64,000 nucleotides of DNA from Chitinophaga silvatica (GTDB lineage: Bacteria; Bacteroidota; Bacteroidia; Chitinophagales; Chitinophagaceae), in contig NZ_QPMM01000001.1 in assembly GCF_003419895.1 (NCBI RefSeq), positions 310,001 to 374,000 of the forward strand, read 5' to 3'. Below, in pieces: positions 41,991 through 50,417 of this stretch (position 1 is its first letter; every line of letters starts with the position of its first letter). Position numbers and translations under genes: made by a program. A model generated the notes under the pieces. The model did no database searches, was not told the DNA's origin, and saw only the letters and a program-made list of their open reading frames with translations.

Positions 41991-42266
41991 TTAATTCAAC
42001 CTTTGGGTTTTAAAATATAATTCCACTGCGCTTTTTACTACCGTTTGAAGTAAGCCAAAACGAACTGATTCTCGTTCAGTCACATTACTACATTCATTTG
42101 AGGGAGCAGAAGGAGTATCCTGGAAAGATCCAGGTCCGATTAGATATATAGGCAGTTTATCAGGGTTGCAAGCCGAAACAGGGTTCCGTTCTGTCATGAA
42201 GCTTGCACACACCAGAAAAAGGGCGAGCAAACTACTTAGACATAAAACTATAGCAACTTTTTTCAT
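41991..42266 (-). CDS. Small exported protein of unknown function
   Basis: 91 residues. The N-terminus is a hydrophobic signal ('VAIVLCLSSLLALFLVCASF'), with a possible lipobox at 'FLVCAS'. The mature part is short and Pro/Ser/Asn-rich with two Cys, ending in an amphipathic helix ('FGLLQTVVKSAVELYF'). I do not recognise it. It is a monocistronic gene between the receptor and the aspartokinase. A coding assignment rests on the signal peptide, the ATG and the absence of a competing ORF. Confidence 0.55.
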   Translation of the reverse strand: MKKVAIVLCLSSLLALFLVCASFMTERNPVSACNPDKLPIYLIGPGSFQDTPSAPSNECSNVTERESVRFGLLQTVVKSAVELYFKTQRLN

Positions 42267-42343
42267 ACCACGTTTTTTCTAAAGACGTACGGGTATAAAA
42301 AAAGTTGCACAGCGAAATAAAAAAATATGAGTACTGGATAATT

Positions 42344-43612
42344 TTATTTTTTCCAGAGGCGCTGAATTGTTGCAGCAGAGCGTTGTTCAAGCAGTACCTT
42401 ATGGCCATTACTCACTTCTTCCAGCATAGCCGGCTGGTAATAGCGTACTGTCAGGAGTTCCAACCCTTCATTGTAAGCAATCTTAAATTGCTGGTGCAGC
42501 GTTTTAATCAGGAGCTCTATCTTTTCCGGATTATTATCGATACAGCAGGAGAAATTGATGGCTCCATTTTGCATCAGGTTAATTTTAACCTTCAGACCAT
42601 GGAATATTTCGTAGATATCGCTAATCTTATCTTCTGTAATGAAGGAGTAATCCTTAGATGTAACGGTAAGCAATACCTGGTTTTTCTTTAGTACAATAAT
42701 AGGTGGAAGCGTTTTGGTATCGGCTTCTTCTTTAATTACAGTTCCAGGAAGGTTTTTATCCAAAAAGCATTTCACATACAGCGGAATCTGCTTGTTTTGC
42801 AGAGGCTTAATGGTTTTAGGGTGAATTACCTGAGCTCCATAATACGCCATTTCAATTACTTCTGCATAACTGATTTCCGGAATATTTACAGTATTTGGGA
42901 AAAGTTTGGGGTCGGCATTTTTAAGGCCTTCCACATCTTTCCAGATAGTCTGGCTCTCAGCATCCAACATATTGGCAAATACGGCAGCAGAGTAGTCGCT
43001 TCCTTCCCTGCCCAGGGTGACGCTTTCATTTTGATCGGTACTACCAATGAAGCCCTGCGCTATTATGATATTGGCACTGTTAAAAAGAGGGGCTACCTTT
43101 TCAGTTACCTGTTTTTGGGTATATGCCCAATCTATATTGGCATCCCTGAAGTTATCATCAGTTCTGAAAATATCCCTTACATCCAGCCACTGATTGGTAA
43201 GTCCTATTGTATTAAAGTAGGCACTTACAATAGCTGTACTCAATAACTCACCAAGCCCAACCAATTGGTCGTAATAATAATCATAAGTGCGCATTGGCTT
43301 TTCGCCCAAAGTCCATTCAGCTTCTGTAAAGAACTGTTGTAATTGCTGGAAAAGCGGATGTTCGCGTGTTTCGAGCAGTCCTTCTGCTACCCGAAGGTGA
43401 TTTTGTTCTATATTAAACAGCAGCTGGGCAGCAATTTCCCGTTTTCTTAAATAAAAACTTTCGGCTACTTTTTCCAGCTCATTAGTGGTTTTAGCCATTG
43501 CAGAAATGACAATCAGGAGCTTTTCGTCAGGAAAAGACTGTACAATCTGGCCTACTTGCCGAATACGTTCAATACTTTCTAAACTTGCACCACCAAACTT
43601 GAAAACCTTCAT
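42344..43612 (-). CDS. lysC: Monofunctional aspartate kinase
   Basis: 422 residues. It phosphorylates aspartate, the entry step to the aspartate amino-acid family. N-terminal 'VFKFGGASLESIERIRQVG' has Ala where most aspartokinases, including ThrA here, have Thr (KFGGTS). Other motifs are intact: 'VTLGREGSDYSAAVFANML' and 'YYGAQVIHPKTIKP'. C-terminal ACT-type segments (~300-420) suggest feedback control. Unlike thrA it stands alone, divergent from fbp, with no leader peptide seen, so it is likely regulated separately (for lysine/diaminopimelate; inference). Confidence 0.9.
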   Translation of the reverse strand: MKVFKFGGASLESIERIRQVGQIVQSFPDEKLLIVISAMAKTTNELEKVAESFYLRKREIAAQLLFNIEQNHLRVAEGLLETREHPLFQQLQQFFTEAEWTLGEKPMRTYDYYYDQLVGLGELLSTAIVSAYFNTIGLTNQWLDVRDIFRTDDNFRDANIDWAYTQKQVTEKVAPLFNSANIIIAQGFIGSTDQNESVTLGREGSDYSAAVFANMLDAESQTIWKDVEGLKNADPKLFPNTVNIPEISYAEVIEMAYYGAQVIHPKTIKPLQNKQIPLYVKCFLDKNLPGTVIKEEADTKTLPPIIVLKKNQVLLTVTSKDYSFITEDKISDIYEIFHGLKVKINLMQNGAINFSCCIDNNPEKIELLIKTLHQQFKIAYNEGLELLTVRYYQPAMLEEVSNGHKVLLEQRSAATIQRLWKK

Positions 43613-43726
43613 ATGATAGTTTATCTCTTTTTAAAAAATTATTTGGCAAAGTACGGCAAGTTTAGAATTGTTTTAAAATCTCTTTACACATAAATGACAG
43701 TTTCATTAAAATAATGGCAATTGACT

Positions 43727-43734
43727 TAATTTTG
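43727..43734 (+). promoter_or_regulatory. Putative -7 promoter element of fbp
   Basis: TAATTTTG, an exact TAnnTTTG match 18 nt before the ATG; a TTC (one base off TTG) lies 22 nt upstream. The surrounding TTGACTTAATTTTGC is repeated exactly upstream of ccmE. Confidence 0.5.
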
Positions 43735-43751
43735 CCTCACAAGCTAACGTT

Positions 43752-44762
43752 ATGAATCTTAAGCAAAAAGTAATGACACTGGATGAATTTACTATCCAGG
43801 AGTTGCGTAATTATCCCGGTGCCACCGGTCAGTTATCTGGTTTACTGCGTGATATAGGGCTGGCAGCGAAACGAGTGAATGTGGAGGTTAATAAAGCGGG
43901 GATTGCCGATATCCTGGGAGAAGCAGGACGTACAAACGTACAAGGTGAGTCGGTTAAGAAACTGGATGAATTTGCAAATGAGCAGTTTATTAACTCATTG
44001 GAAACCAGTATTTATTGCTGTGGGGTAGCCTCAGAAGAGAACGAAAACTTCATCCCTTTTACAGATGAGCATTCCATGAAATCTAAATACGTGGTACTGC
44101 TCGACCCGTTAGATGGTTCCAGCAATATCGATGTAAATGTTTCTATAGGAACTATTTTCTCTGTATACCGTCGTCTTTCACCCGAAGGTTCGCCTTGCGA
44201 ACTGGAAGACTTCCTTCAGCCTGGTACTCAGCAAATTGCAGCTGGCTATATTATATATGGTTCTTCTACCATGATGGTTTATGCAACCAGAAGAAGTGTA
44301 CAAGGATTTACGCTCGACCCTTCCATTGGTGAATTCTGTTTATCACATCCTAACCTGAAATGCCCGGTAGAAAGTGATATCTTCTCTGTAAATGTTGGTT
44401 ATTATCACCTCTATGAAGCAAAGATTCGTAGGTCTATAGACCATTTCATGGCCAGAAACGAGAACGACAGAATATATCGTCATCGCTTTGTTGGATGCAT
44501 GGTAGCAGAAATACACAGAACACTCATCCAGGGTGGTATTTTCATGTACCCTGCCTTCGGAAAATATCTGTCCGGGCGCTTAAGACTTTGCTATGAATGC
44601 AATCCTATGTCTTTCATCATGGAGAAAGCAGGAGGAGTAGCTATGGCAAATGGAAAACAACGCTTGCTCGAACTTAAACCTGCCCAGTTGCATCAAAGAA
44701 TTCCAATTTTCATCGGATCAAAAAAGATGATGGATACCTGGCAGCATATTGTAAACGAATAA
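43752..44762 (+). CDS. fbp: Fructose-1,6-bisphosphatase class I
   Basis: 336 residues, typical of class I. It hydrolyses fructose-1,6-bisphosphate in gluconeogenesis. The metal-binding motif 'LLDPLDGSSNIDVNVSIGT' is complete; substrate residues are in 'NENDRIYRHRFVGCMVAEIH', and 'RLCYECNPMSFIMEKAGG' lies near the C-terminus. It is divergent from the aspartokinase and followed by its own terminator. Confidence 0.96.
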   Translation: MNLKQKVMTLDEFTIQELRNYPGATGQLSGLLRDIGLAAKRVNVEVNKAGIADILGEAGRTNVQGESVKKLDEFANEQFINSLETSIYCCGVASEENENFIPFTDEHSMKSKYVVLLDPLDGSSNIDVNVSIGTIFSVYRRLSPEGSPCELEDFLQPGTQQIAAGYIIYGSSTMMVYATRRSVQGFTLDPSIGEFCLSHPNLKCPVESDIFSVNVGYYHLYEAKIRRSIDHFMARNENDRIYRHRFVGCMVAEIHRTLIQGGIFMYPAFGKYLSGRLRLCYECNPMSFIMEKAGGVAMANGKQRLLELKPAQLHQRIPIFIGSKKMMDTWQHIVNE

Positions 44763-44786
44763 CAAAATAAAGTCGTTAGCATAAAA

Positions 44787-44829
44787 AAAAGACGTAGTCT
44801 CTACTCAATAGAGCTACGTCTTTTTCGTT
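44787..44829 (+). terminator. Terminator of fbp
   Basis: AAAAGACGTAG (44787-44797) pairs with CTACGTCTTTT (44814-44824); T-run follows. The loop CTCTACTCAATAGAG is itself a small palindrome that recurs in the terminator at 53642. Confidence 0.88.
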
Positions 44830-44940
44830 TTTATAAAAATTTGGTATAACACTTGATAAACCTGGCTCAATTTTATAAGTCTTTATATCAATTATCTTTT
44901 TAATCATTCTTTATTTTTAATTATTAACCAGTTGTATTCT

Positions 44941-45432
44941 ATGTTGATTTTGAAGAACCGGAGGATCTTTGTATTATTTGTTGCTTTGTTCGCAGTATTT
45001 CAGGCTAGTGCCTGTTCGAGAAGCACAGTAGCTCGGGATAGCAGCACTGCCGGAAGAGGAAGCCTCGAAGAACAGATCCTTTTTTATACTAACAGGTTCC
45101 GTCAATCCAAAGGGCTTAAACCATTGCAGTTAGATGCAACCATTAGTCAGCAGGCCCGCAATCACAGTAAAGACATGGCCAATGGAAGTACAGGTTTCGG
45201 CCACGAAGGTTTTGAGGACAGAGTTGCCGTTATCTCCAAGAAAATGGGTAGAGTAGCCGGAGCAGCAGAGAATGTTGCCTATGGCACTCTGGATGCCGAA
45301 TCTGTTGTGAACGGATGGATCAAAAGCCCTGGCCACCGCAAAAATATGCTGGGCGACTATACACTTATTGGAATAGGAGCTGCCGACAAAGGTCGTATTA
45401 CCTTCTTCACTCAGGTATTTATTAAACAGTAG
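44941..45432 (+). CDS. CAP/SCP-domain lipoprotein
   Basis: 163 residues from the ATG at 44941 (a TTG at 44932 is less likely). Lipoprotein-type signal 'LFAVFQASACSRST'. The CAP domain spans most of the rest: 'LFYTNRFRQSKGLKPLQLD'-type helix start, 'HSKDMANGSTGFGHEGF', 'AAENVAYG' and 'GWIKSPGHRKNMLG', which hold the family's conserved His/Glu site. CAP proteins act outside the cytoplasm with varied or unknown activities. The TAG stop runs into palindromic element copy C. Confidence 0.85.
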   Translation: MLILKNRRIFVLFVALFAVFQASACSRSTVARDSSTAGRGSLEEQILFYTNRFRQSKGLKPLQLDATISQQARNHSKDMANGSTGFGHEGFEDRVAVISKKMGRVAGAAENVAYGTLDAESVVNGWIKSPGHRKNMLGDYTLIGIGAADKGRITFFTQVFIKQ

Positions 45433-45576
45433 CTCGCAGGCTCGCTGTTTTCTCGCAGAGACGCAAAGAAGCAAAGAGGCAAAGGAATTTAATCTAAAAT
45501 ATTCGCTTTCATCCTTATATTTCTTAATAAATTCCTTTGCCTCTTTGCTTCTTTGCGTCTTTGCGTGAAACTCCGT
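45431..45576. repeat. Long imperfect palindromic element, copy C
   Basis: The left arm 45449-45491 (GAGACGCAAAGAAGCAAAGA and on) is complementary to the right arm 45528-45570 (TCTTTGCTTCTTTGCGTCTT). The left tip AGCTCGCAGGCTCGC abuts the TAG stop of the CAP gene; the right tip has lost its GCGAG copy. The centre keeps only one half of the core seen in copies A and B (AAAATATTCGCTTTCATC). Confidence 0.75.
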
Positions 45577-45583
45577 AACTTGG
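45553..45583 (+). promoter_or_regulatory. Putative promoter of the ABC ATPase gene, partly inside repeat C
   Basis: TTG (45553-45555), 20 nt, then TAACTTGG (45576-45583), one base off TAnnTTTG, only 4 nt before the ATG at 45588. The -33 box would come from the repeat arm. If used, the transcript would be almost leaderless. Confidence 0.35.
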
Positions 45584-45587
45584 CCCC

Positions 45588-46352
45588 ATGGAAAAGAAAA
45601 AGATCATAGAGGTAGATAATCTGGTTAAGAAGTATGGAGATTTTACCGCTGTCAAAGGAATTAGCTTTGAAGTGTACGAAGGTGAGATTTTTGGATTATT
45701 AGGCCCTAATGGCGCCGGAAAATCTACAACTCTCGAAATCATCGAAACACTGAGAGATAAAACCTCGGGTAAAGTAACGGTAGGTGGCTATGATCTTGAC
45801 AAATCCCCGAATGATATCAAAAAGCTTATAGGTGTACAGCTTCAAAGTTCAGGATATTACCCTGGCCTTAATTTGCTGGAACTGATAGAAATGTTTGGAG
45901 GCTTGTATAATCAACCGGTTAAACCAATGGAATTATTGGGCATGTTTAACCTGGAAGATAAAGCCAAAGCACAATACAAAGAATTATCAGGTGGACAGAA
46001 GCAACGCTTTTCCATTGCTACCACACTTATAAACAAACCTCAGATCATTTTCCTGGATGAACCTACTACCGGTCTCGACCCTCAGGCCCGTCGCAATCTT
46101 TGGGATCTTATCCAGGATGTCCGTAATCAGGGTACTACAGTAGTTATTACTACCCATTACATGGATGAGGCAGAATTCCTGTGCGATAGATGTGCAATTG
46201 TTGATAGCGGCCTCATTATCGCTATCGATTCGCCGGATGCATTAATCGATAAACTAGTTTCTTCAGGTTTTGAAAGAAGAAAAGAAGTGAAGAAAGCGAA
46301 TCTGGAAGATGTGTTTATTCACCTGACAGGAAAAGACCTAAGGGAAGAATAA
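45588..46352 (+). CDS. ABC transporter ATP-binding protein without a permease neighbour
   Basis: 254 residues. All ATPase motifs are intact: Walker A 'GPNGAGKST' (39-47), signature 'LSGGQKQR' (~133-140), Walker B 'IIFLDEPTTGLDP' (~153-165) and switch His in 'THYMDEAEFL'. It fits the ABC-2/CcmA-type export ATPases. The next genes are a DinB-type protein and a NUDIX hydrolase, so no membrane subunit is adjacent; it must pair with one encoded elsewhere. It sits 9 nt upstream of the DinB-type gene, implying an operon. Confidence 0.92.
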   Translation: MEKKKIIEVDNLVKKYGDFTAVKGISFEVYEGEIFGLLGPNGAGKSTTLEIIETLRDKTSGKVTVGGYDLDKSPNDIKKLIGVQLQSSGYYPGLNLLELIEMFGGLYNQPVKPMELLGMFNLEDKAKAQYKELSGGQKQRFSIATTLINKPQIIFLDEPTTGLDPQARRNLWDLIQDVRNQGTTVVITTHYMDEAEFLCDRCAIVDSGLIIAIDSPDALIDKLVSSGFERRKEVKKANLEDVFIHLTGKDLREE

Positions 46353-46361
46353 AATCTTGCT

Positions 46362-46889
46362 ATGGAAGCATTACAATACCCTATCGGCAAATTTGATCCT
46401 CCAACTGAGATCTCTGATGCCCAGCTTAAAAAGTATATCGATGATATACACTATCTCCCTCAGCTTATTGAACTGGCGGTTCAAAACCTGGATGAATTTC
46501 AGTTGCAAACACCTTACAGACCGGGAGGGTGGACCGTTGCCCAGGTAGTACATCACCTGCCCGACAGCCATATGAATGCCTATATTAGGATGAAACTGGC
46601 ATTAACTGAAGAGAATCCTGACATCAAACCGTATGAAGAACAACTTTGGGCAGAATTGCCGGAAGTTACGGTTACTCCGGTGAATGTTTCTATCACGCTA
46701 TTATATGCCCTGCATAAGCGATGGGTCAATACCTTTGAAAGCCTCACAGCTGCTGATTGGAATAAAACATTCCGTCACCCCGCCAATGGTACTACACAAA
46801 ATCTGAAGACCCATGCCGCTAATTATTCATGGCATGGCCGTCATCATCTCGAACATATTTTAAAACTAAAGGAAAGAATGGGCTGGTAA
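46362..46889 (+). CDS. YfiT-like DinB-family protein (putative bacillithiol-dependent enzyme)
   Basis: 175 residues of the DinB four-helix fold. It starts 'LQYPIGKFDPP', as in Bacillus YfiT, and keeps the three metal-binding His: one in 'VVHHLPDSHMNAYIRMKLAL' and two in 'WHGRHHLEHI'. Also 'TPYRPGGWTVAQV' as in YfiT. Members are Ni/Zn-dependent hydrolase-like proteins related to the bacillithiol S-transferase BstA. A bacillithiol biosynthesis gene (bshB1) is present in this window at 62.6 kb, which supports a bacillithiol role, though the substrate is unknown. Confidence 0.85.
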   Translation: MEALQYPIGKFDPPTEISDAQLKKYIDDIHYLPQLIELAVQNLDEFQLQTPYRPGGWTVAQVVHHLPDSHMNAYIRMKLALTEENPDIKPYEEQLWAELPEVTVTPVNVSITLLYALHKRWVNTFESLTAADWNKTFRHPANGTTQNLKTHAANYSWHGRHHLEHILKLKERMGW

Positions 46890-46909
46890 TACCTCCCAAA
46901 TTGCAGGAT

Positions 46910-47470
46910 ATGAGTAATATGGACTGGAAACTCCTTTCTTCGGAGTATTTATTTAAAGACGATTGGTTAACAGCCAGAATTGATACTTGTCAGACTCCTG
47001 GCGGAAAAGTGATTACCCCGTATTATGTGCTTGAATACAGAGATTGGGTGAATGGCGTGGCTATCAGAGAAGATGGAATGGTAATTATGATCAGGCAATA
47101 TCGACAAGGTATTGGTAAAACTTTATTGGAAATTCCAGGCGGTACTATGGATGAATCGGACCCGAGCCCCCTGTTTGCCATGCAAAGAGAAATGCTGGAA
47201 GAAACCGGATACGAGTTTAAGGACTGGGTTTCCTTAGGGAAAATAGCTCCTAATCCCGCATCCAGTAATAATTATACTCACTTGTTCCTGGCTACCGGTG
47301 GTGTAAAAGTCACAGACCAGAAGCTGGACCATAATGAAGAAATTGAGATAGAATTGATTTCGTTGGATGAATTGCAACAATTGGTACTTGAAAATAAATT
47401 AGAGCAAAGCCTTCATGTTACCTGTATTTTTTATGCGCTATTGCATTTAAAGAAAATGAAGATGCTTTAA
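46910..47470 (+). CDS. NUDIX hydrolase (ADP-ribose pyrophosphatase type)
   Basis: 186 residues from the ATG at 46910; the longer frame from 46829 overlaps the upstream gene and is not family-like. The Nudix box is 'GGTMDESDPSPLFAMQREML' continuing to EETGY (GX5EX7REUXEEXGU). Upstream 'MIRQYRQGIGKTLLEIPGG' is typical of ADP-ribose/ADP-sugar pyrophosphatases (NudF-like). It starts 20 nt after the DinB-type gene and is probably co-transcribed with it and the ABC ATPase. It faces folC convergently with 4 nt between stops. Confidence 0.88.
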   Translation: MSNMDWKLLSSEYLFKDDWLTARIDTCQTPGGKVITPYYVLEYRDWVNGVAIREDGMVIMIRQYRQGIGKTLLEIPGGTMDESDPSPLFAMQREMLEETGYEFKDWVSLGKIAPNPASSNNYTHLFLATGGVKVTDQKLDHNEEIEIELISLDELQQLVLENKLEQSLHVTCIFYALLHLKKMKML

Positions 47471-47474
47471 GTTC

Positions 47475-48764
47475 TTACATTACTTCAGCTACTATAAAAA
47501 AACTACCGCATACCAATATCATGTCGTCTTTCTGCGCATGTTGTTTTGCTGCGTGTAAGGCTGCCTGTACCGAAGGATAGGCATGGCCATTTAACCCATT
47601 CGCTGCTCCCATTTCAGCCAATGCCACCTCATCGAGCGCCCTTGGTAATTGTGCCTTGCAGAAATAATAATGTGCAGTGGTCGGAAATAGTGGTAATACT
47701 TTATCTACTTCCTTGTCTTTTACGAAACCTACTACGATATGTAACTGCTGATAGTTGACATGCCTCAGTTGTTCCATTATTTCTGATATACCGGCTTCAT
47801 TATGGCCAACATCCAAAACAGTTAAAGGATGGAGGTCTACAACATCCCAGCGGCCTCTTAAGCCGGTTAACTTTTTCACATGCGACAGGGCAGTAATTAC
47901 GTGTTGCCAGCTGATATGCCATCCCTGCTGCTGTAACTGTTTAACGGCCGATAATACACCCATCAGGTTCTTTTCCTGGTATTGTCCGCTAAGGTCCAGC
48001 TTCAGGGTTCTCATCTGTTGTTCGGCAGTATCCAGTATTTGCACATCTAAATGCGCTTTATTGATGGTGCTTTGAGCTTCCATCCATTCCTGATCTGCAA
48101 AAACAATAGGGGAGTTATTTTCTTTTGCTTTATTGATAAATACTTCAGCTACTTCAGATTGTGTTTCACTAATTACAACAGGTATATTGGGTTTAATGAT
48201 TCCCGCTTTCTCACTTGCAATCTGTGGCAAGGTGTCTCCTAATATTTGTTTATGGTCATAGCTGATATTAGTGATTACAGATAGCTCAGGAGTGATAACG
48301 TTTGTACTATCCAATCTTCCCCCTAAACCTACTTCAATAATGGCTATATCTACCTGTTGTTGCTGGAAATAACTGAAAGCCATAGCTACGGTCAGTTCAA
48401 AGAAAGAAGGTGCTATTTCAGCAATAGCTGGTTTCAGATTTTCAGTAAAGCTTGTTACAAATTCTTCCGACACCATTTCTCCATTTACTCTGATTCTTTC
48501 CCGAAAATCTATCAGGTGGGGCGAGGTATATAAACCGGTTTTGTAGCCTGCCTGTTGAAAAATTGCTGCCAGCATGTGGCTGGTAGAACCTTTACCATTG
48601 GTGCCGGCAATATGAATGGATTTAAAACTTTTATGTGGCTGTTGCAATTGGTCTAACAGCGCTATGGTATTATGCAGATCAGTTTTATAGGCACTTGCTC
48701 CAACTTTGGTAAACATGGGCAATTGTGCAAAGAGATAATCAATCGTTTCTTTGTAAGACGCCAT
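47475..48764 (-). CDS. folC: Bifunctional dihydrofolate synthase / folylpolyglutamate synthase
   Basis: 429 residues. It adds glutamate to dihydropteroate and folates. The ATP loop 'HIAGTNGKGSTSHMLAAI' is at residues ~51-68; 'YTSPHLIDFRERIRVNG', 'EVGLGGRLDSTNVI' and 'DVGHNEAGI' are characteristic Mur-ligase-family motifs. It lies 18 nt downstream of the DUF5723 gene and is probably co-transcribed with it. Confidence 0.95.
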   Translation of the reverse strand: MASYKETIDYLFAQLPMFTKVGASAYKTDLHNTIALLDQLQQPHKSFKSIHIAGTNGKGSTSHMLAAIFQQAGYKTGLYTSPHLIDFRERIRVNGEMVSEEFVTSFTENLKPAIAEIAPSFFELTVAMAFSYFQQQQVDIAIIEVGLGGRLDSTNVITPELSVITNISYDHKQILGDTLPQIASEKAGIIKPNIPVVISETQSEVAEVFINKAKENNSPIVFADQEWMEAQSTINKAHLDVQILDTAEQQMRTLKLDLSGQYQEKNLMGVLSAVKQLQQQGWHISWQHVITALSHVKKLTGLRGRWDVVDLHPLTVLDVGHNEAGISEIMEQLRHVNYQQLHIVVGFVKDKEVDKVLPLFPTTAHYYFCKAQLPRALDEVALAEMGAANGLNGHAYPSVQAALHAAKQHAQKDDMILVCGSFFIVAEVM

Positions 48765-48782
48765 ATGGGAAAATTACAATGC

Positions 48783-50252
48783 TTAGTAATTATTCACCGG
48801 GCACCCCAACTGACGTTTACGCATTTTGAAAATACCCCCACCGTTAGAGTCGCCCCGGTCGAACATATTAGAGTTCAGTCGCAAAGCTACGAAAGCTGCG
48901 CCATGATCGATGCGTCTTTCAAATAAGTTGGTGAAAAGTGATGCGGCTCCTATAATCAATGGGCCGATCCGCACAGCACCACCTATATCTGCCTGTCCGT
49001 TATGGTTGATCGTAAGAGGCAGGTAGGCCCCAAAAAGACTTGTTTCATAACGGGGAGTAATGTTGAGTTGCGTAAGCGCATGGGTTTTGGTAATATCACG
49101 TTTACCTGCATTTAGGGCAACTATTGCATTAACTCCAATAAAAAACCGGTCATCAATATTATAATCTCCCATTAAATTCAAGGATGCAGGTAAAGTCATA
49201 TTGAAAGTAGTATCCGACGGTACTGGTGTAAAGTAGTTGTTGAGTCGGCGTGCATACTGTTGCAGGCTTTCATTTTTTCTGTAAGTAATGTCGGATGGCA
49301 CTACATGGTCTTTTGTCAGCTGTAGTGTTGCATTGTTTGCACCTTTTTGATATTTAATTCTTCCGATGTCATTAACTGAAATGCCTATACGAAATTTATA
49401 TTCGTCGGCATCGGAGCTTTCATAGGTACCAAATCCGCCATTGTCGGGCCGATATTCATAAATGAAACCAATATCGGCTCCAATTCCATTATTCTGAAAG
49501 AGTTGCAGATTATTGATTGGTGATTTCTGCCAATGATCCAGTTCGGTGTTATAGCCATAATAGAGTGTGCCACTGGTAATCGCAGCATCTCTGCTATTAT
49601 TGAGCGCAAAGTTGACATCTTTAACTGTGGCGTATCCTGCAGCTACTCCGCTGAGCAGTTTTAAGGTGATACCACCTTTCAATCTGCTGGTAAAACCTTG
49701 TTTGATTACTCTGGCGTAGCTGAATCCTAATTCATGCCATATGTGAGAGGAAACACCGGTTTGAGGAATAGTTAAGCTGGTGCCGGTAAAGGATGGATTC
49801 GGAAAATTTACGCCAAAGAAATTTGCAATTGGGGTGGAAACATTACCGCCATTGCTGCTGCTGCGCATCCTCCATAGAAAGGAAACTGATTGTTTGTCAT
49901 CAATACTGTATAATACTGAAGGGAGCACGATTTCAGCCATTTCCCATCCGTTTTGTTTTCTATTGGCTCCCTGATCCAAAAAGTAATCTCTGTTGAGTCG
50001 GAGAGTATCGGGCATATTGAACAGTACCGATTTCGGAACGCTGATATAAGTATTACCGGCATTGATGTCGGCGCCCATTATATTAAGATCCCATTTATAA
50101 CGATAACCTGCGGCGGTGGCGGGGTTGGAAATGACGCCATAGATGCCGGCATAGTTGCTGGTATTATAGCCTGTGAAGCTTTGTGCCAACGCAATATTGG
50201 CCAGTAGCATAGCAGCTACGGTGCTAAAAAAGATACGGTTAAGATTGGTCAT
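48783..50252 (-). CDS. DUF5723-family outer-membrane protein
   Basis: 489 residues from the ATG at 50252, which begins the signal peptide ('RIFFSTVAAMLLANIALAQ'); the open frame to 50321 adds 23 residues ahead of it. The mature start 'SFTGYNTSNYAGIYGVISNP' and the long alternation of beta-strands fit DUF5723 barrel-like proteins of Bacteroidota. Function is unknown; outer-membrane location is inferred. Upstream of folC by 18 nt. Confidence 0.82.
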   Translation of the reverse strand: MTNLNRIFFSTVAAMLLANIALAQSFTGYNTSNYAGIYGVISNPATAAGYRYKWDLNIMGADINAGNTYISVPKSVLFNMPDTLRLNRDYFLDQGANRKQNGWEMAEIVLPSVLYSIDDKQSVSFLWRMRSSSNGGNVSTPIANFFGVNFPNPSFTGTSLTIPQTGVSSHIWHELGFSYARVIKQGFTSRLKGGITLKLLSGVAAGYATVKDVNFALNNSRDAAITSGTLYYGYNTELDHWQKSPINNLQLFQNNGIGADIGFIYEYRPDNGGFGTYESSDADEYKFRIGISVNDIGRIKYQKGANNATLQLTKDHVVPSDITYRKNESLQQYARRLNNYFTPVPSDTTFNMTLPASLNLMGDYNIDDRFFIGVNAIVALNAGKRDITKTHALTQLNITPRYETSLFGAYLPLTINHNGQADIGGAVRIGPLIIGAASLFTNLFERRIDHGAAFVALRLNSNMFDRGDSNGGGIFKMRKRQLGCPVNNY

Positions 50253-50417
50253 TGTTGGCAGTAAAAAACAGGTTTCTCGATAATGCACACGTAATCTGCA
50301 CTTGATCATGCTCAAATTCATAGATAGTAAGGATGTAGGATCTATATTGCATTAGCACAGGTGGCACATATCCTGTTCCTCCTAGTTAAAAAGCCTGTTT
50401 GCTATTGCTGAGTATTA

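Noticed and set aside
46829..46909. Extended NUDIX N-terminus
   Set aside because: It overlaps the upstream DinB-type gene and is unlike NUDIX N-termini.
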